Positions 35,945 to 44,401 of a stretch of 64,000 bases of DNA are shown piece after piece; position 1 is the first letter of the stretch, and the number at the start of each line of letters is the position of its first letter. A program made the translations under genes and the position numbers. A model generated the notes under the pieces. That model saw only the letters and a list, made by a program, of their open reading frames with translations. It did no database searches and had not been told where the DNA came from. Origin of the DNA: an uncultured Dokdonia sp. (GTDB lineage Bacteria > Bacteroidota > Bacteroidia > Flavobacteriales > Flavobacteriaceae); the NCBI RefSeq assembly GCF_947496725.1, contig NZ_CANMDS010000006.1:1-64000 (forward strand), in the 5' to 3' direction.

Positions 35945-38900
35945 ATGAAATCATTTTATCTTAGTATGCTCTTGCTTTTTACAGCAAGTTTGTATGCTCA
36001 AACTACCGTTACCGGAACCGTCACAAGCGCAGAAGATAACACTACAATACCTTTTGTAAATGTCCTTGTAGAAGGCACAAACCAAGGAACTATTACAGAC
36101 GAAAATGGTGCTTACTCCATTACCATACCTACGGATGCATCCGTTTTAAAATTCTCTTCGCTCGGTTATAGCTCACAATTAATTACTGTAACTGGCAGAA
36201 CTCAAATAGATATTACACTAAGCATCTCACAGGAGGGACTTGACGAGGTGGTAGTAACGGCCCTGGGCGTAAAACGCAACACAAGAGAACTAGGATATAC
36301 AGTACAAACCATTAATGCAAAAGATATAGACGAGGTAAAGTCTGTAAACTTTCTGGACAACCTTTCTGGTAAGCTTGCGGGAGTTACCATCACACAAGGC
36401 GCAACAGGAGTAGGCTCTTCATCACGCATAAGCATACGTGGAGAAGCTTCTTTTTCTAATAACAATCCGTTGTTTGTAGTAGATGGTGTACCTATTAATA
36501 ACAACACTGTTTTTAACTTTACAAATGAAGCAGCCGCAGGTTTTCAAGAAGTAGATTTTGGAAACGGCGCGATGGAAGTAAACCCAGATGACATTGCTTC
36601 TGTTTCTGTACTTAAAGGTCCAAGTGCTGCTGCATTATACGGTACGCGTGCATCAAATGGTGTCATTGTAATAGAAACTAAAGATGGTAGCAAGAAAAAA
36701 GGATTAGGCATAAGCATTAACTCTTCTATCTTTTTAGACAGTGCTTTCCAACTTCCAGATTTCCAAAACGAGTACGGACAAGGACAAGGCGGAGTTTTTG
36801 AATATGTAGATGGTCTTGGAGCAGGAATCTCAGATAACATTACGTATTCTTGGGGACCTAGACTAGATGCTGGAATTTTAATTCCGCAATTTGATAGTCC
36901 GGTGACGCTTCCAGATGGAACGATTGTACGTGGTGGAGATACAGCTTTATATAATGGACTTGCCATCACTCCTACTGAATTTAGGTCAAACCCAGATAAC
37001 CTAAAAGACTTTTATGAAACTGGTGTAACCACCATAAATAATGTATCTGTCTCTAGTGGATTTGATAAAGGTGATTTCCGTATATCTTTTACAGACCTAC
37101 GTAGTGAGTCTATCATCCCTGGTGTAAACTTAGATAGACAAACCATCGCAACAAAACTCAACTTTAAACCAACAGAAAAAACTAAAATCAAAGCGAGCAT
37201 TAGTTATGTAAACTCTGGTAGTGATAACCGCCCATCAAACGGATACGGAAGTGAGAATGTAAATTACTCACTCGTAGCCTGGGGACCTCGCTCTCTTAAT
37301 ATAGACAGCCTACGTGATTACTGGCAGCCAGGATTAGAAGGTGTGCAGCAGTACTCTTTTAACTACACCTTCTTTGATAATCCGTTTTTCATCTTAGAAG
37401 AAAACAGAAACTCTTTTAACCGTGATCGCGTTTTTGGTAACATAGCCCTTACACAGACACTCGCCAAAAATCTTGACCTTACCATACGCACAGGGATGGA
37501 CTACAGTAGTGAGAAACGACAGTTTTTAAGAAACTTTAGTTCTAACCGTTTCCAGAATGGTGGCTATGCTGAGCACGATGTTTTTTATCGTGAGATTAAT
37601 ACAGACTTCTTACTTAACTATGACAATAAGTTTGGCGACTTCTCACTGGACGTAAGTCTTGGAGGAAACCGCCTATCACAAGTAGCTTCTACAAAACAGG
37701 TGCAAACTACAAACCTTGCACAACCAGGCATCTTTAACCTTAACAATGCCGCATCACCTATAGAAGCATTCCAATTTGAATCTGAAAAGCGTATCAACTC
37801 TTTTTACGGAGTGGCAAAACTGGGTTACAAAAATTTCTTATACCTAGACGTTACAGGACGTAATGACTGGTCAAGTGCACTGGCAACACCTTTTAGCGCA
37901 GATAATACTTCGTTTTTCTATCCTTCGGCTAGTTTGAGTTTTATAGGATCTAACGTTTGGGAACTTCCAGAGGCAATAAGCTACTTGCAATTAAGAGCAA
38001 GTGTTGCTCAAGTGGGTAATGACACTAATCCTTTCCAAACTTCTGGAGCATTTATCGCACAAACTCCTTTTGAAGGGCAGCCTACTTTTAGCGCACAAAA
38101 CTTTATCCCTAATGCAAACCTTAAACCAGAGCAAACTACATCTTACGAGATAGGTACAGATATACGTTTCTTTAAAGACAGGTTTAATGTAGACTTCACC
38201 TACTACAACGCACTTACTAAGGATCAGATTATCTCCTTACCTATTGCTATTTCCTCAGGCTTTAATCAGCAGGTGGTAAATGGTGGTGAGGTGCGCACTT
38301 CGGGTATCGAGGTCATTGCAGGCATCACTCCTATCGTAAATGAAAACTTTAGATGGAACACGACCTTTAACTTCAGCACCAATAAGTCTGTAGTTGAAAG
38401 TTTACCACAATCTGACGGTCGTCTTACGCTTGCCTTTAGCCGTATTTATGACAGCGCAAACCAAACCGTATTTTTCCAAGTAGAAGAAGGTGGGGAAGTT
38501 GGCGATATTTATGGAACAGGCTACCTACGAAATGACGATGGCGATTTTATCATTGATGATAATGGTCGCTTTATCGCAGATAACAACCTCAAGAAAATAG
38601 GAAATTACACAGCAGATTTTAATCTAGGGTGGAACAATGATTTCCGTTACAAGCAGTGGAGTGCTTCTTTCTTATTTGACTGGCGTCAAGGTGGAGATAT
38701 TGTCTCTAGAACGCGAGCGCTAGGTAATGTAGGAGGCCAACTAGCAGAAACTGCTTTCCGCCCAGAAGAGGGAATTATTGCTCAAGGAGTTGTAAACACA
38801 GGCACTGCGGCAAATCCAAATTTTGTTCCAAACACCACAGCAGTTTCGGCAGAGAGTTACTACCGTCAGTTTTATGACCGCAACCACGAAGAAAACAACA

Positions 38901-39160
38901 TTTATAACGCATCATTCTTAAAACTTCGTCAGTTTTCGATAGGATATTCTTTCAAGCTTAAGGATGGATTTATCGGTCTTAAAGAAGGTGTAGATGTAAA
39001 CCTTTCACTTATAGGACGTAATCTTTTTGCTATCACAGAAAACCCACATTTTGACCCTGAACAACTTGCAGTGCAGGGACAAGGGTTTGTGAGCGGTGTA
39101 GAAGATTTGAGCTATGCTACAACAAGAAGCTTCGGATTTAAGGCAGGATTTAACTTTTAA
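35945..39160 (+). CDS. SusC/RagA-family TonB-dependent outer-membrane receptor
   Basis: This 1071-residue receptor has a signal peptide (YLSMLLLFTASLYAQ), a carboxypeptidase-regulatory-like domain (residues about 20-95), a TonB-box region (GLDEVVVTALG), a plug domain ending near residue 230, and a 22-strand barrel ending in GFKAGFNF with terminal phenylalanine. With its SusD partner it should import a ligand by TonB-driven uptake. Position between arsenosugar genes suggests an organoarsenic, precursor or cofactor substrate, but nothing in the sequence fixes this. Confidence 0.95.
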   Translation: MKSFYLSMLLLFTASLYAQTTVTGTVTSAEDNTTIPFVNVLVEGTNQGTITDENGAYSITIPTDASVLKFSSLGYSSQLITVTGRTQIDITLSISQEGLDEVVVTALGVKRNTRELGYTVQTINAKDIDEVKSVNFLDNLSGKLAGVTITQGATGVGSSSRISIRGEASFSNNNPLFVVDGVPINNNTVFNFTNEAAAGFQEVDFGNGAMEVNPDDIASVSVLKGPSAAALYGTRASNGVIVIETKDGSKKKGLGISINSSIFLDSAFQLPDFQNEYGQGQGGVFEYVDGLGAGISDNITYSWGPRLDAGILIPQFDSPVTLPDGTIVRGGDTALYNGLAITPTEFRSNPDNLKDFYETGVTTINNVSVSSGFDKGDFRISFTDLRSESIIPGVNLDRQTIATKLNFKPTEKTKIKASISYVNSGSDNRPSNGYGSENVNYSLVAWGPRSLNIDSLRDYWQPGLEGVQQYSFNYTFFDNPFFILEENRNSFNRDRVFGNIALTQTLAKNLDLTIRTGMDYSSEKRQFLRNFSSNRFQNGGYAEHDVFYREINTDFLLNYDNKFGDFSLDVSLGGNRLSQVASTKQVQTTNLAQPGIFNLNNAASPIEAFQFESEKRINSFYGVAKLGYKNFLYLDVTGRNDWSSALATPFSADNTSFFYPSASLSFIGSNVWELPEAISYLQLRASVAQVGNDTNPFQTSGAFIAQTPFEGQPTFSAQNFIPNANLKPEQTTSYEIGTDIRFFKDRFNVDFTYYNALTKDQIISLPIAISSGFNQQVVNGGEVRTSGIEVIAGITPIVNENFRWNTTFNFSTNKSVVESLPQSDGRLTLAFSRIYDSANQTVFFQVEEGGEVGDIYGTGYLRNDDGDFIIDDNGRFIADNNLKKIGNYTADFNLGWNNDFRYKQWSASFLFDWRQGGDIVSRTRALGNVGGQLAETAFRPEEGIIAQGVVNTGTAANPNFVPNTTAVSAESYYRQFYDRNHEENNIYNASFLKLRQFSIGYSFKLKDGFIGLKEGVDVNLSLIGRNLFAITENPHFDPEQLAVQGQGFVSGVEDLSYATTRSFGFKAGFNF

Positions 39161-39176
39161 CGCTTTCGCGAAAGCG
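39161..39176. repeat. 16-bp palindrome copy 13 (between susC and susD)
   Basis: Exact. It begins at the base directly after the susC stop and fills half of the 34-bp gap to susD. Confidence 0.95.
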
Positions 39177-39194
39177 TAACATAAAACATTACAA

Positions 39195-40634
39195 ATGAAA
39201 CATTTTTTATACATCACTTCCCTCCTGCTTTTACTTGGAATGAGCAGTTGCACAGAAGATTTTGAAGAAATAAATACTAACCCAAATGATCCCGTAAGCG
39301 TGCAACCTAGCTTGTTATTGCGACAAGTTATTTATGACTACGGAGAGCAAATGAGTTATGAAGGTTTTGTGGCTGGAGATTTACTATCACAACACAGAAC
39401 TGCTCTTGACTTTAATCTTTTTGATCGTCACGCCTTAAAATCACCTCAGCTAGGCGGAAATCCTTGGCCTATTTTTTATACTAATTTAAGAGACAACGAG
39501 ATTATCTTGCAACAGGCGCAAACTAATGTGACTTTTGCCGTGTATGAAGGTCCTGCACTTATCCTCAAGGCTTATATGGCGGCTGGACTTACAGATCTTT
39601 TTGGCGATGTTCCTTACTCAGAAGCTTTTAATGGCATAGATGGAACGGTAACACCAGCTTATGACACGCAGGAGGCTATATATACAGGAGCAGATGGTAT
39701 TCTAGCAAATCTAGATGCAGGAATTGCTGCTATTGAGGCTTATGAAGATGTGATCCCGCTAGAAGGAGATATTCTTTATGATGGTGATTTACAGGCTTGG
39801 GTACGCTTTGCAAACAGTCTTAAAATCAAACATCTTTTACGTATCTCAGATCGTGTAGATGTAAGTGCAGATTTACAAGCGCTGGTTAATGAGGATAACT
39901 TTATAACTAGTAATAGTGATAATGCTGTTTTTAACTTTAGCAATACGGAGCCTAATAGTTTTAGACTTGCACAATTACGTGTGGGTGACTTTAACAACTT
40001 CGTACTTTCTGAAACGATGGAAACCATTCTTGTAGACCTTGAAGACGCGAGGCTTAATACGTTTTTTAGACCAGCATCAAATACTGACGAATTTAACGGA
40101 CTTATAAACGGAATAGATGCAACCTCAACGGCTGCCGTGCTAGGAGATTTATCACTTGCAGGTACTGCTTTTAGAGAAGATACCTCTGTACTAGATGCCA
40201 ACTTTATGACGGCTTGGGAAACTTCGCTAGCACTCGCCGAAGCTGCTCAGCGCGGACTTATCACCGCAGATGCGCAGGCACTTTATGAAAACGGTGTTAC
40301 TCTCGCTTTTGAATACTGGCAAACACCTTTACCAGCAGATTATCTTACTGGTAATGCTGCTTTTAATAATGTAGATAGTTCGCCGCTAGAACAAATACTT
40401 ACTCAAAAATGGATTGCAAACATCATAAACGGCTATGAAGGTTGGATAGAATATAGACGCACCGGTTTTCCTGCGTTTATGGATGTGCAAGCAAGTCTTA
40501 ATGACGGTTTAATTCCCGTACGTATGCCTTACCCATCTGAAGAAGAAGCGCTCAATGCAGATAATTACCAGACAGCATTTGATGCAACAGATGGCAATAG
40601 CCTTAATGTACGCGTGTGGTGGGATGTAGATTAA
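39195..40634 (+). CDS. SusD/RagB-family outer-membrane lipoprotein
   Basis: This 479-residue surface lipoprotein has a type II signal (LLLLGMSSC) and the N-terminal FEEINTNPNDPV typical of the SusD-like type 2 group. Helical TPR-like scaffolding (EGPALILKAYMAAGLTDLFGDVPYSEAF) and the C-terminal WIEYRRTGFP are characteristic. It forms the lid over the SusC channel and binds substrate. It is co-transcribed with susC. Confidence 0.95.
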   Translation: MKHFLYITSLLLLLGMSSCTEDFEEINTNPNDPVSVQPSLLLRQVIYDYGEQMSYEGFVAGDLLSQHRTALDFNLFDRHALKSPQLGGNPWPIFYTNLRDNEIILQQAQTNVTFAVYEGPALILKAYMAAGLTDLFGDVPYSEAFNGIDGTVTPAYDTQEAIYTGADGILANLDAGIAAIEAYEDVIPLEGDILYDGDLQAWVRFANSLKIKHLLRISDRVDVSADLQALVNEDNFITSNSDNAVFNFSNTEPNSFRLAQLRVGDFNNFVLSETMETILVDLEDARLNTFFRPASNTDEFNGLINGIDATSTAAVLGDLSLAGTAFREDTSVLDANFMTAWETSLALAEAAQRGLITADAQALYENGVTLAFEYWQTPLPADYLTGNAAFNNVDSSPLEQILTQKWIANIINGYEGWIEYRRTGFPAFMDVQASLNDGLIPVRMPYPSEEEALNADNYQTAFDATDGNSLNVRVWWDVD

Positions 40635-40660
40635 TGAATTGTGGGAGGGTACTGCGGACA

Positions 40661-40723
40661 TCTCCCCTAGCCCCTCTTCAAAGAGGGGAACTTTTGTGAA
40701 ATACACTTTCCTAACGGAAAGTG
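40661..40723. repeat. Double hairpin, REP-like element after susD
   Basis: Two stem-loops lie in tandem: CCCCTCTT/AAGAGGGG (40671-40688, 2-nt loop) and CACTTTCC/GGAAAGTG (40704-40723, 4-nt loop). The C-rich first part resembles stray REP-like repeats I recall from Flavobacteriia intergenic regions. It could also attenuate readthrough from susD into the symporter gene. Confidence 0.5.
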
Positions 40724-40750
40724 ATAAATATTAGAATAAGGAGCTTATAT

Positions 40751-42085
40751 ATGAATGTAGAAATCTGGCAATGGGGATTAATTATAGCATCGAGTGTGTT
40801 GATGTTTGTGCTGTCTCCGCTTGCCAAAAGTCCTGATGAGTTTTTTAAGGCTACGCATCGTAAGAAGTCTCCTAATGTCTGGATGCTTACGGGTAGTCTC
40901 ATTATCTCGTGGATTTTTGCAAAGAGTATAACCAATGCTGCCAACCTAGGTCTGAGTTTTGGGATTGTGGGTGGTGTGGCTTATGCGGGTTATTACCTCT
41001 CCTTTGCCGTGGCTGGTGTGATTATCTACCAGATGCGTTTGCAAGGTGGATTTACAAGTATACATCAGTTTCTAACTTCTCGATTTGGAAAAGGAGCGAT
41101 GCGCTTATTTTCTGTGCTCATAGCCATTAGGCTTTTTAATGAGGTGTGGAGTAACACGATGGTGATAGGTTCTTACTTTGGAGAGATGGGAAGCACTCCT
41201 TATTATTGGGCGATTCTGGTCTTTACGATACTCACTCTTGCTTATGCGCTCAAGGGCGGATTGAGCAGTTCTATATTTACAGATGTGATACAGATGGGAT
41301 TATTCTCCATACTGCTATGTGTGATATTATGGAGTATATTTTCGGTAGATGATTTTAGTGTGAAGGAGGTTGCGACTTCTGGAACGTGGAGTTTTGATCT
41401 TGGTCTTAATTTGCTATTTGCAGCCTTGTTGCAGTCATTCTCATATCCCTTTCACGATCCTGTATTAACAGATAGAGCATTTTTAAGTTCGCCTAAGGTT
41501 ACTTTACTTAGCTTTCTAATCGCCTCGGTATTGGGAGCTGCTTGTATTATATTATTTAGTGTAATAGGTGTGTATGCTCAATCACAAGGAATGGCAGGAC
41601 AGGCCGCGGTAGAAGTTGGCAAAGCTTTTGGCGTAGTCATATTATTAGTCATCAACTTTATTATGATTACCTCGGCGGCATCTACGCTGGACAGTACATT
41701 CTCCTCATTTTCAAAATTACTTTCAGTCGATTTAAATTTGGGTAAGAATCTTTCGTTTGGGAGATTATCTATGGCTGTAATTGCCATATTGGGAACCATT
41801 CCCGTATTTCTTAATGCAGAGATTTTAAGCGCCACGACCATATCTGGAACGATGGTAATTGGACTAACGCCGGTATTTTTATTTTGGCGAAAGCCAGCCC
41901 CAAAAATTAGTTATTACTTGAGTGTAGTGACGGGTATCATTTTTGGCTTCATATTAGTTTTTGATGCCTTACCATTATCATTACAATTTACAACAGGATC
42001 TTATGCTGCCTTACTCTGGACAAACGTCTGGGGCATCACAGCCTGCACCATATTATACCTCATACCACGATGGATAAAAAGATAA
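40751..42085 (+). CDS. Sodium:solute symporter (SSS family)
   Basis: This 444-residue inner-membrane symporter from the ATG has about 12 helices; the frame is open to 40721. The SSS signature GGLSSSIFTDVIQMGLF is intact, and conserved ITNAANLGLSFG lies in helix 2. It would move a small solute inward with Na+. Lying directly after SusCD in the arsenosugar locus, it is a candidate inner-membrane step for the same substrate. Its end overlaps the metallophosphoesterase gene by 16 bp. Confidence 0.92.
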   Translation: MNVEIWQWGLIIASSVLMFVLSPLAKSPDEFFKATHRKKSPNVWMLTGSLIISWIFAKSITNAANLGLSFGIVGGVAYAGYYLSFAVAGVIIYQMRLQGGFTSIHQFLTSRFGKGAMRLFSVLIAIRLFNEVWSNTMVIGSYFGEMGSTPYYWAILVFTILTLAYALKGGLSSSIFTDVIQMGLFSILLCVILWSIFSVDDFSVKEVATSGTWSFDLGLNLLFAALLQSFSYPFHDPVLTDRAFLSSPKVTLLSFLIASVLGAACIILFSVIGVYAQSQGMAGQAAVEVGKAFGVVILLVINFIMITSAASTLDSTFSSFSKLLSVDLNLGKNLSFGRLSMAVIAILGTIPVFLNAEILSATTISGTMVIGLTPVFLFWRKPAPKISYYLSVVTGIIFGFILVFDALPLSLQFTTGSYAALLWTNVWGITACTILYLIPRWIKR

Positions 42086-42897
42086 AAAACATAGGCAATC
42101 TCACTGGCAAAGTACTCCTTTATGGCGGTGTGTATAGCAATCTACAAGCACTAGAGAAACTAAAATCCATAGCAGAGGAACAAGGGATTGCACCAGAAAA
42201 TTGCATATGCACTGGAGACATCGTGGGATATTGTGCGCAACCAGAAGAAACCGTACAACTCTATAAAATATGGGGAACACACGGTATCGCTGGTAATGTA
42301 GAAAAGCAACTGAGTGAAGGCGCAGAAGATTGTGGGTGTGACTTTAGAGAAGGATCGCGTTGTGATGGTTTTAGCCAGTTGTGGTATCCTTACGCACAAA
42401 GCAAACTCTCTAAGAATTCGCTAGAGACATTAGAGGCGCTTCCAGACCATATTACATTTACCTACGCTGGTAAAAAGGTGACGGTTGTACACGGCTCATA
42501 TAATCATATTTCTGAATTCATATTTAAATCTACAGCTTGGGAAATAAAAGGCTCAAATTTTGATACAACCCAAAGTGATGTGATTGTTGCAGGACATTGC
42601 GGCTTGCCTTTTCATACGGAGCAAGAAGATAAACTCTGGCTCAACCCTGGCGTGATTGGGATGCCAGCAAATGATGGCTCTACAGAAGTCTGGTATGCCA
42701 TTCTAGATGACACTTCTGGCAATCTTAGCTATGAACATCATACCTTTGCATATAATTACAAGCTCACGAGCCAGTTAATGCAAAACGGCTTACTGCCAGA
42801 AGAATATGCGCGTACCATCGTAACTGGCATCTGGGACAACACAGAAATACTGCCACCTGTAGAGAGTGGCTTACAAGGATTTGGCATCAAATTATAA
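42070..42897 (+). CDS. Calcineurin-like metallophosphoesterase, divergent metal site
   Basis: This 275-residue protein has the family fold: GDIVGY, VVHGSYN and AGHCGLPF are all recognisable. The first metal motif, usually D-x-H, reads LLYGGVYSNLQAL, so both ligands are replaced, and the usual GNHD reads GNVE. It also has a Cys-rich insert (CGCDFREGSRC). It may have altered metal use or lack phosphatase activity. It overlaps the symporter gene by 16 bp. Its role in the locus is unknown. Confidence 0.88.
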   Translation: MDKKIKNIGNLTGKVLLYGGVYSNLQALEKLKSIAEEQGIAPENCICTGDIVGYCAQPEETVQLYKIWGTHGIAGNVEKQLSEGAEDCGCDFREGSRCDGFSQLWYPYAQSKLSKNSLETLEALPDHITFTYAGKKVTVVHGSYNHISEFIFKSTAWEIKGSNFDTTQSDVIVAGHCGLPFHTEQEDKLWLNPGVIGMPANDGSTEVWYAILDDTSGNLSYEHHTFAYNYKLTSQLMQNGLLPEEYARTIVTGIWDNTEILPPVESGLQGFGIKL

Positions 42898-42906
42898 AGA
42901 CCTATT

Positions 42907-43395
42907 ATCAAAAAAATCATATACATACTCATCTTTCTCATAAGCGCTATAAGTGTTGGGCAATCAGATATGGACTTGTTATTAAAACAGTACAACACAC
43001 GCTCTGTTCCTTATATTTCTGTGCAAGAACTCAAGATGGAAATGAGTGACTACTTAATTTTAGACACTCGTAAAAAGGAAGAGTTTGAGGTAAGCCATAT
43101 CCCTGGAGCGGTGTGGGTTTCTGAGAAGGTGAATGATAGTATGTACGCTTTCGCGAAAGCAAAAAAAGATCAACCCATCGTCGTTTATTGCTCCGTAGGG
43201 ATACGCTCTGAAGATTTTGGCGAGCGATTGAAGAAGAAAGGATTTACAAACGTCAAAAATCTATACGGAAGCATATTTGCGTGGAAAGATGAAGGCTACG
43301 AAATTCAAAACAAGAACAAACAACCAACCGACTCTGTTCACGTATTTTCCAAAGTTTGGGGGAAATATTTAAAAACAGGACATAAAGTTTACTAG
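42907..43395 (+). CDS. Exported rhodanese-like protein with a non-ATG start
   Basis: From ATG 42970 the protein has 141 residues: a single rhodanese domain with the active loop CSVGIRS. In frame upstream is a clear signal peptide (KKIIYILIFLISAISVGQS) beginning after ATC at 42907, with no ATG, GTG or TTG between the previous gene's stop and 42970. One base change (ATG to ATC) explains this. Export or cytoplasmic location therefore depends on AUC/AUU initiation. A palindrome with one mismatch encodes AFAKA. It may carry sulfur for thioarsenicals; this is inference. Confidence 0.8.
   Translation: MKKIIYILIFLISAISVGQSDMDLLLKQYNTRSVPYISVQELKMEMSDYLILDTRKKEEFEVSHIPGAVWVSEKVNDSMYAFAKAKKDQPIVVYCSVGIRSEDFGERLKKKGFTNVKNLYGSIFAWKDEGYEIQNKNKQPTDSVHVFSKVWGKYLKTGHKVY
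43146..43161. repeat. 16-bp palindrome copy 14 (one mismatch, in rhodanese gene)
   Basis: CGCTTTCGCGAAAGCA, last base changed. It encodes AFAKA between the domain halves (SMYAFAKAKKDQP). Confidence 0.88.
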
Positions 43396-43587
43396 ATGAA
43401 TAAATATATACCACTCATTTTTATAGGCCTCACCATAGGAGGATTTGCTTTATTGGCTTATCATCTTACTAACGAGACATCCACCTGGAAAGACTATCTC
43501 TCTAGTAGTCTCATTATTATAGCAAATATTGGGATGTTTATAGCCATTAAAAAAAGTGACCAGTGGACAAAAAAAGATGATGAGTAA
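43396..43587 (+). CDS. Small membrane protein of unknown function (arsenosugar locus)
   Basis: This 63-residue protein has two hydrophobic segments (IPLIFIGLTIGGFALLAYHL and SLIIIANIGMFIAI) and a charged C-terminus (KKSDQWTKKDDE). It begins directly after the rhodanese stop and overlaps the next small gene by one base. No domain is recognised. Confidence 0.75.
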   Translation: MNKYIPLIFIGLTIGGFALLAYHLTNETSTWKDYLSSSLIIIANIGMFIAIKKSDQWTKKDDE

Positions 43588-43766
43588 TGACTAGAAAGAA
43601 AATCATACTCATATTTATCATACTCCTTATCCTATTACTCGTACTAACTGTAAGCAAGCTAAATTTTGAGAACCTAGGTTGGTCTATTAATGCGAGTATA
43701 TACCAGCAGCTCATCACGATGGCGCTTATGTTTTTGTACCTCTTATATAATTATAGAAAGCAATAA
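43587..43766 (+). CDS. Very small membrane protein of unknown function (arsenosugar locus)
   Basis: An ATG overlapping the previous stop (TAATG) opens 59 codons encoding a basic N-terminus (MTRKK), a long hydrophobic stretch (IILIFIILLILLLVLTV), a short polar loop and a second hydrophobic segment (LITMALMFLYLLY). The stop overlaps the next ATG (TAATG) in the same way. The double overlap supports real translation as part of the operon. No family is recognised. Confidence 0.72.
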   Translation: MTRKKIILIFIILLILLLVLTVSKLNFENLGWSINASIYQQLITMALMFLYLLYNYRKQ

Positions 43767-44368
43767 TGAAGAAAAATATAGTACTCATATTCACCAGAAA
43801 TCCAGAACTAGGCAAAGTAAAAAGCAGACTAGCCAAAGGTGTAGGTCAAGAAAACGCTCTTGAGATTTACAAGAAGCTCTTGTCACACACCAAAGACGTA
43901 GTAAGCACTTTAAATTGTACTAAACGTGTAGGCTACTCTGTGAAGGTGCGCGATAATGATATGTGGGATAATGCTATTTTTGAAAAATTCCAGCAAGAAG
44001 GTGAAGATCTAGGAGTACGTATGTATATGGCATTTGAAAAAGCCTTTGCAGATGGGTATGACAATGTACTCATTGTAGGCAGTGACCTCTACGACTTGCG
44101 TGCTTCTCACATAAATGAGGCTTTTGACGCGCTACACTCTAATGATGCAGTAATAGGCCCAGCCCAAGATGGTGGTTATTATTTAATGGGGATGAACAAG
44201 CTTGTAAAAGAGGTATTTTACAACAAAGAATGGGGTGGCGATACGGTCTTTGCAAGTACTATGGATGATCTAGCAACAGCAAAAGTTCATCAACTTGAAA
44301 CCCTTAATGACATTGACTTTGCAGAGGATTTAAAACCATATGCTGAGTTTGCTCAGTATTTACAATAA
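43766..44368 (+). CDS. TIGR04282-type arsenosugar biosynthesis glycosyltransferase-like protein
   Basis: This 200-residue DUF2064 protein has a GT-A-like nucleotidyl/glycosyltransferase fold: NIVLIFTRNPELGKVKSRLA at the N-terminus (nucleotide binding), DNVLIVGSDLYDL (metal-site aspartate), and GPAQDGGYYLMGM. It is annotated with the arsenosugar pathway by co-occurrence with ArsS and is the intact version of the gene that is start-defective at 35273. It is translationally coupled to the tiny upstream gene. Confidence 0.9.
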   Translation: MKKNIVLIFTRNPELGKVKSRLAKGVGQENALEIYKKLLSHTKDVVSTLNCTKRVGYSVKVRDNDMWDNAIFEKFQQEGEDLGVRMYMAFEKAFADGYDNVLIVGSDLYDLRASHINEAFDALHSNDAVIGPAQDGGYYLMGMNKLVKEVFYNKEWGGDTVFASTMDDLATAKVHQLETLNDIDFAEDLKPYAEFAQYLQ

Positions 44369-44401
44369 CAAGAAAATTTAATACGTTTAAAAAAACATAT
44401 T

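Noticed and set aside
36202-36969. Long open frames antisense to susC
   Set aside because: They are shadows of a strongly biased coding sequence, with no start signals or recognisable motifs.
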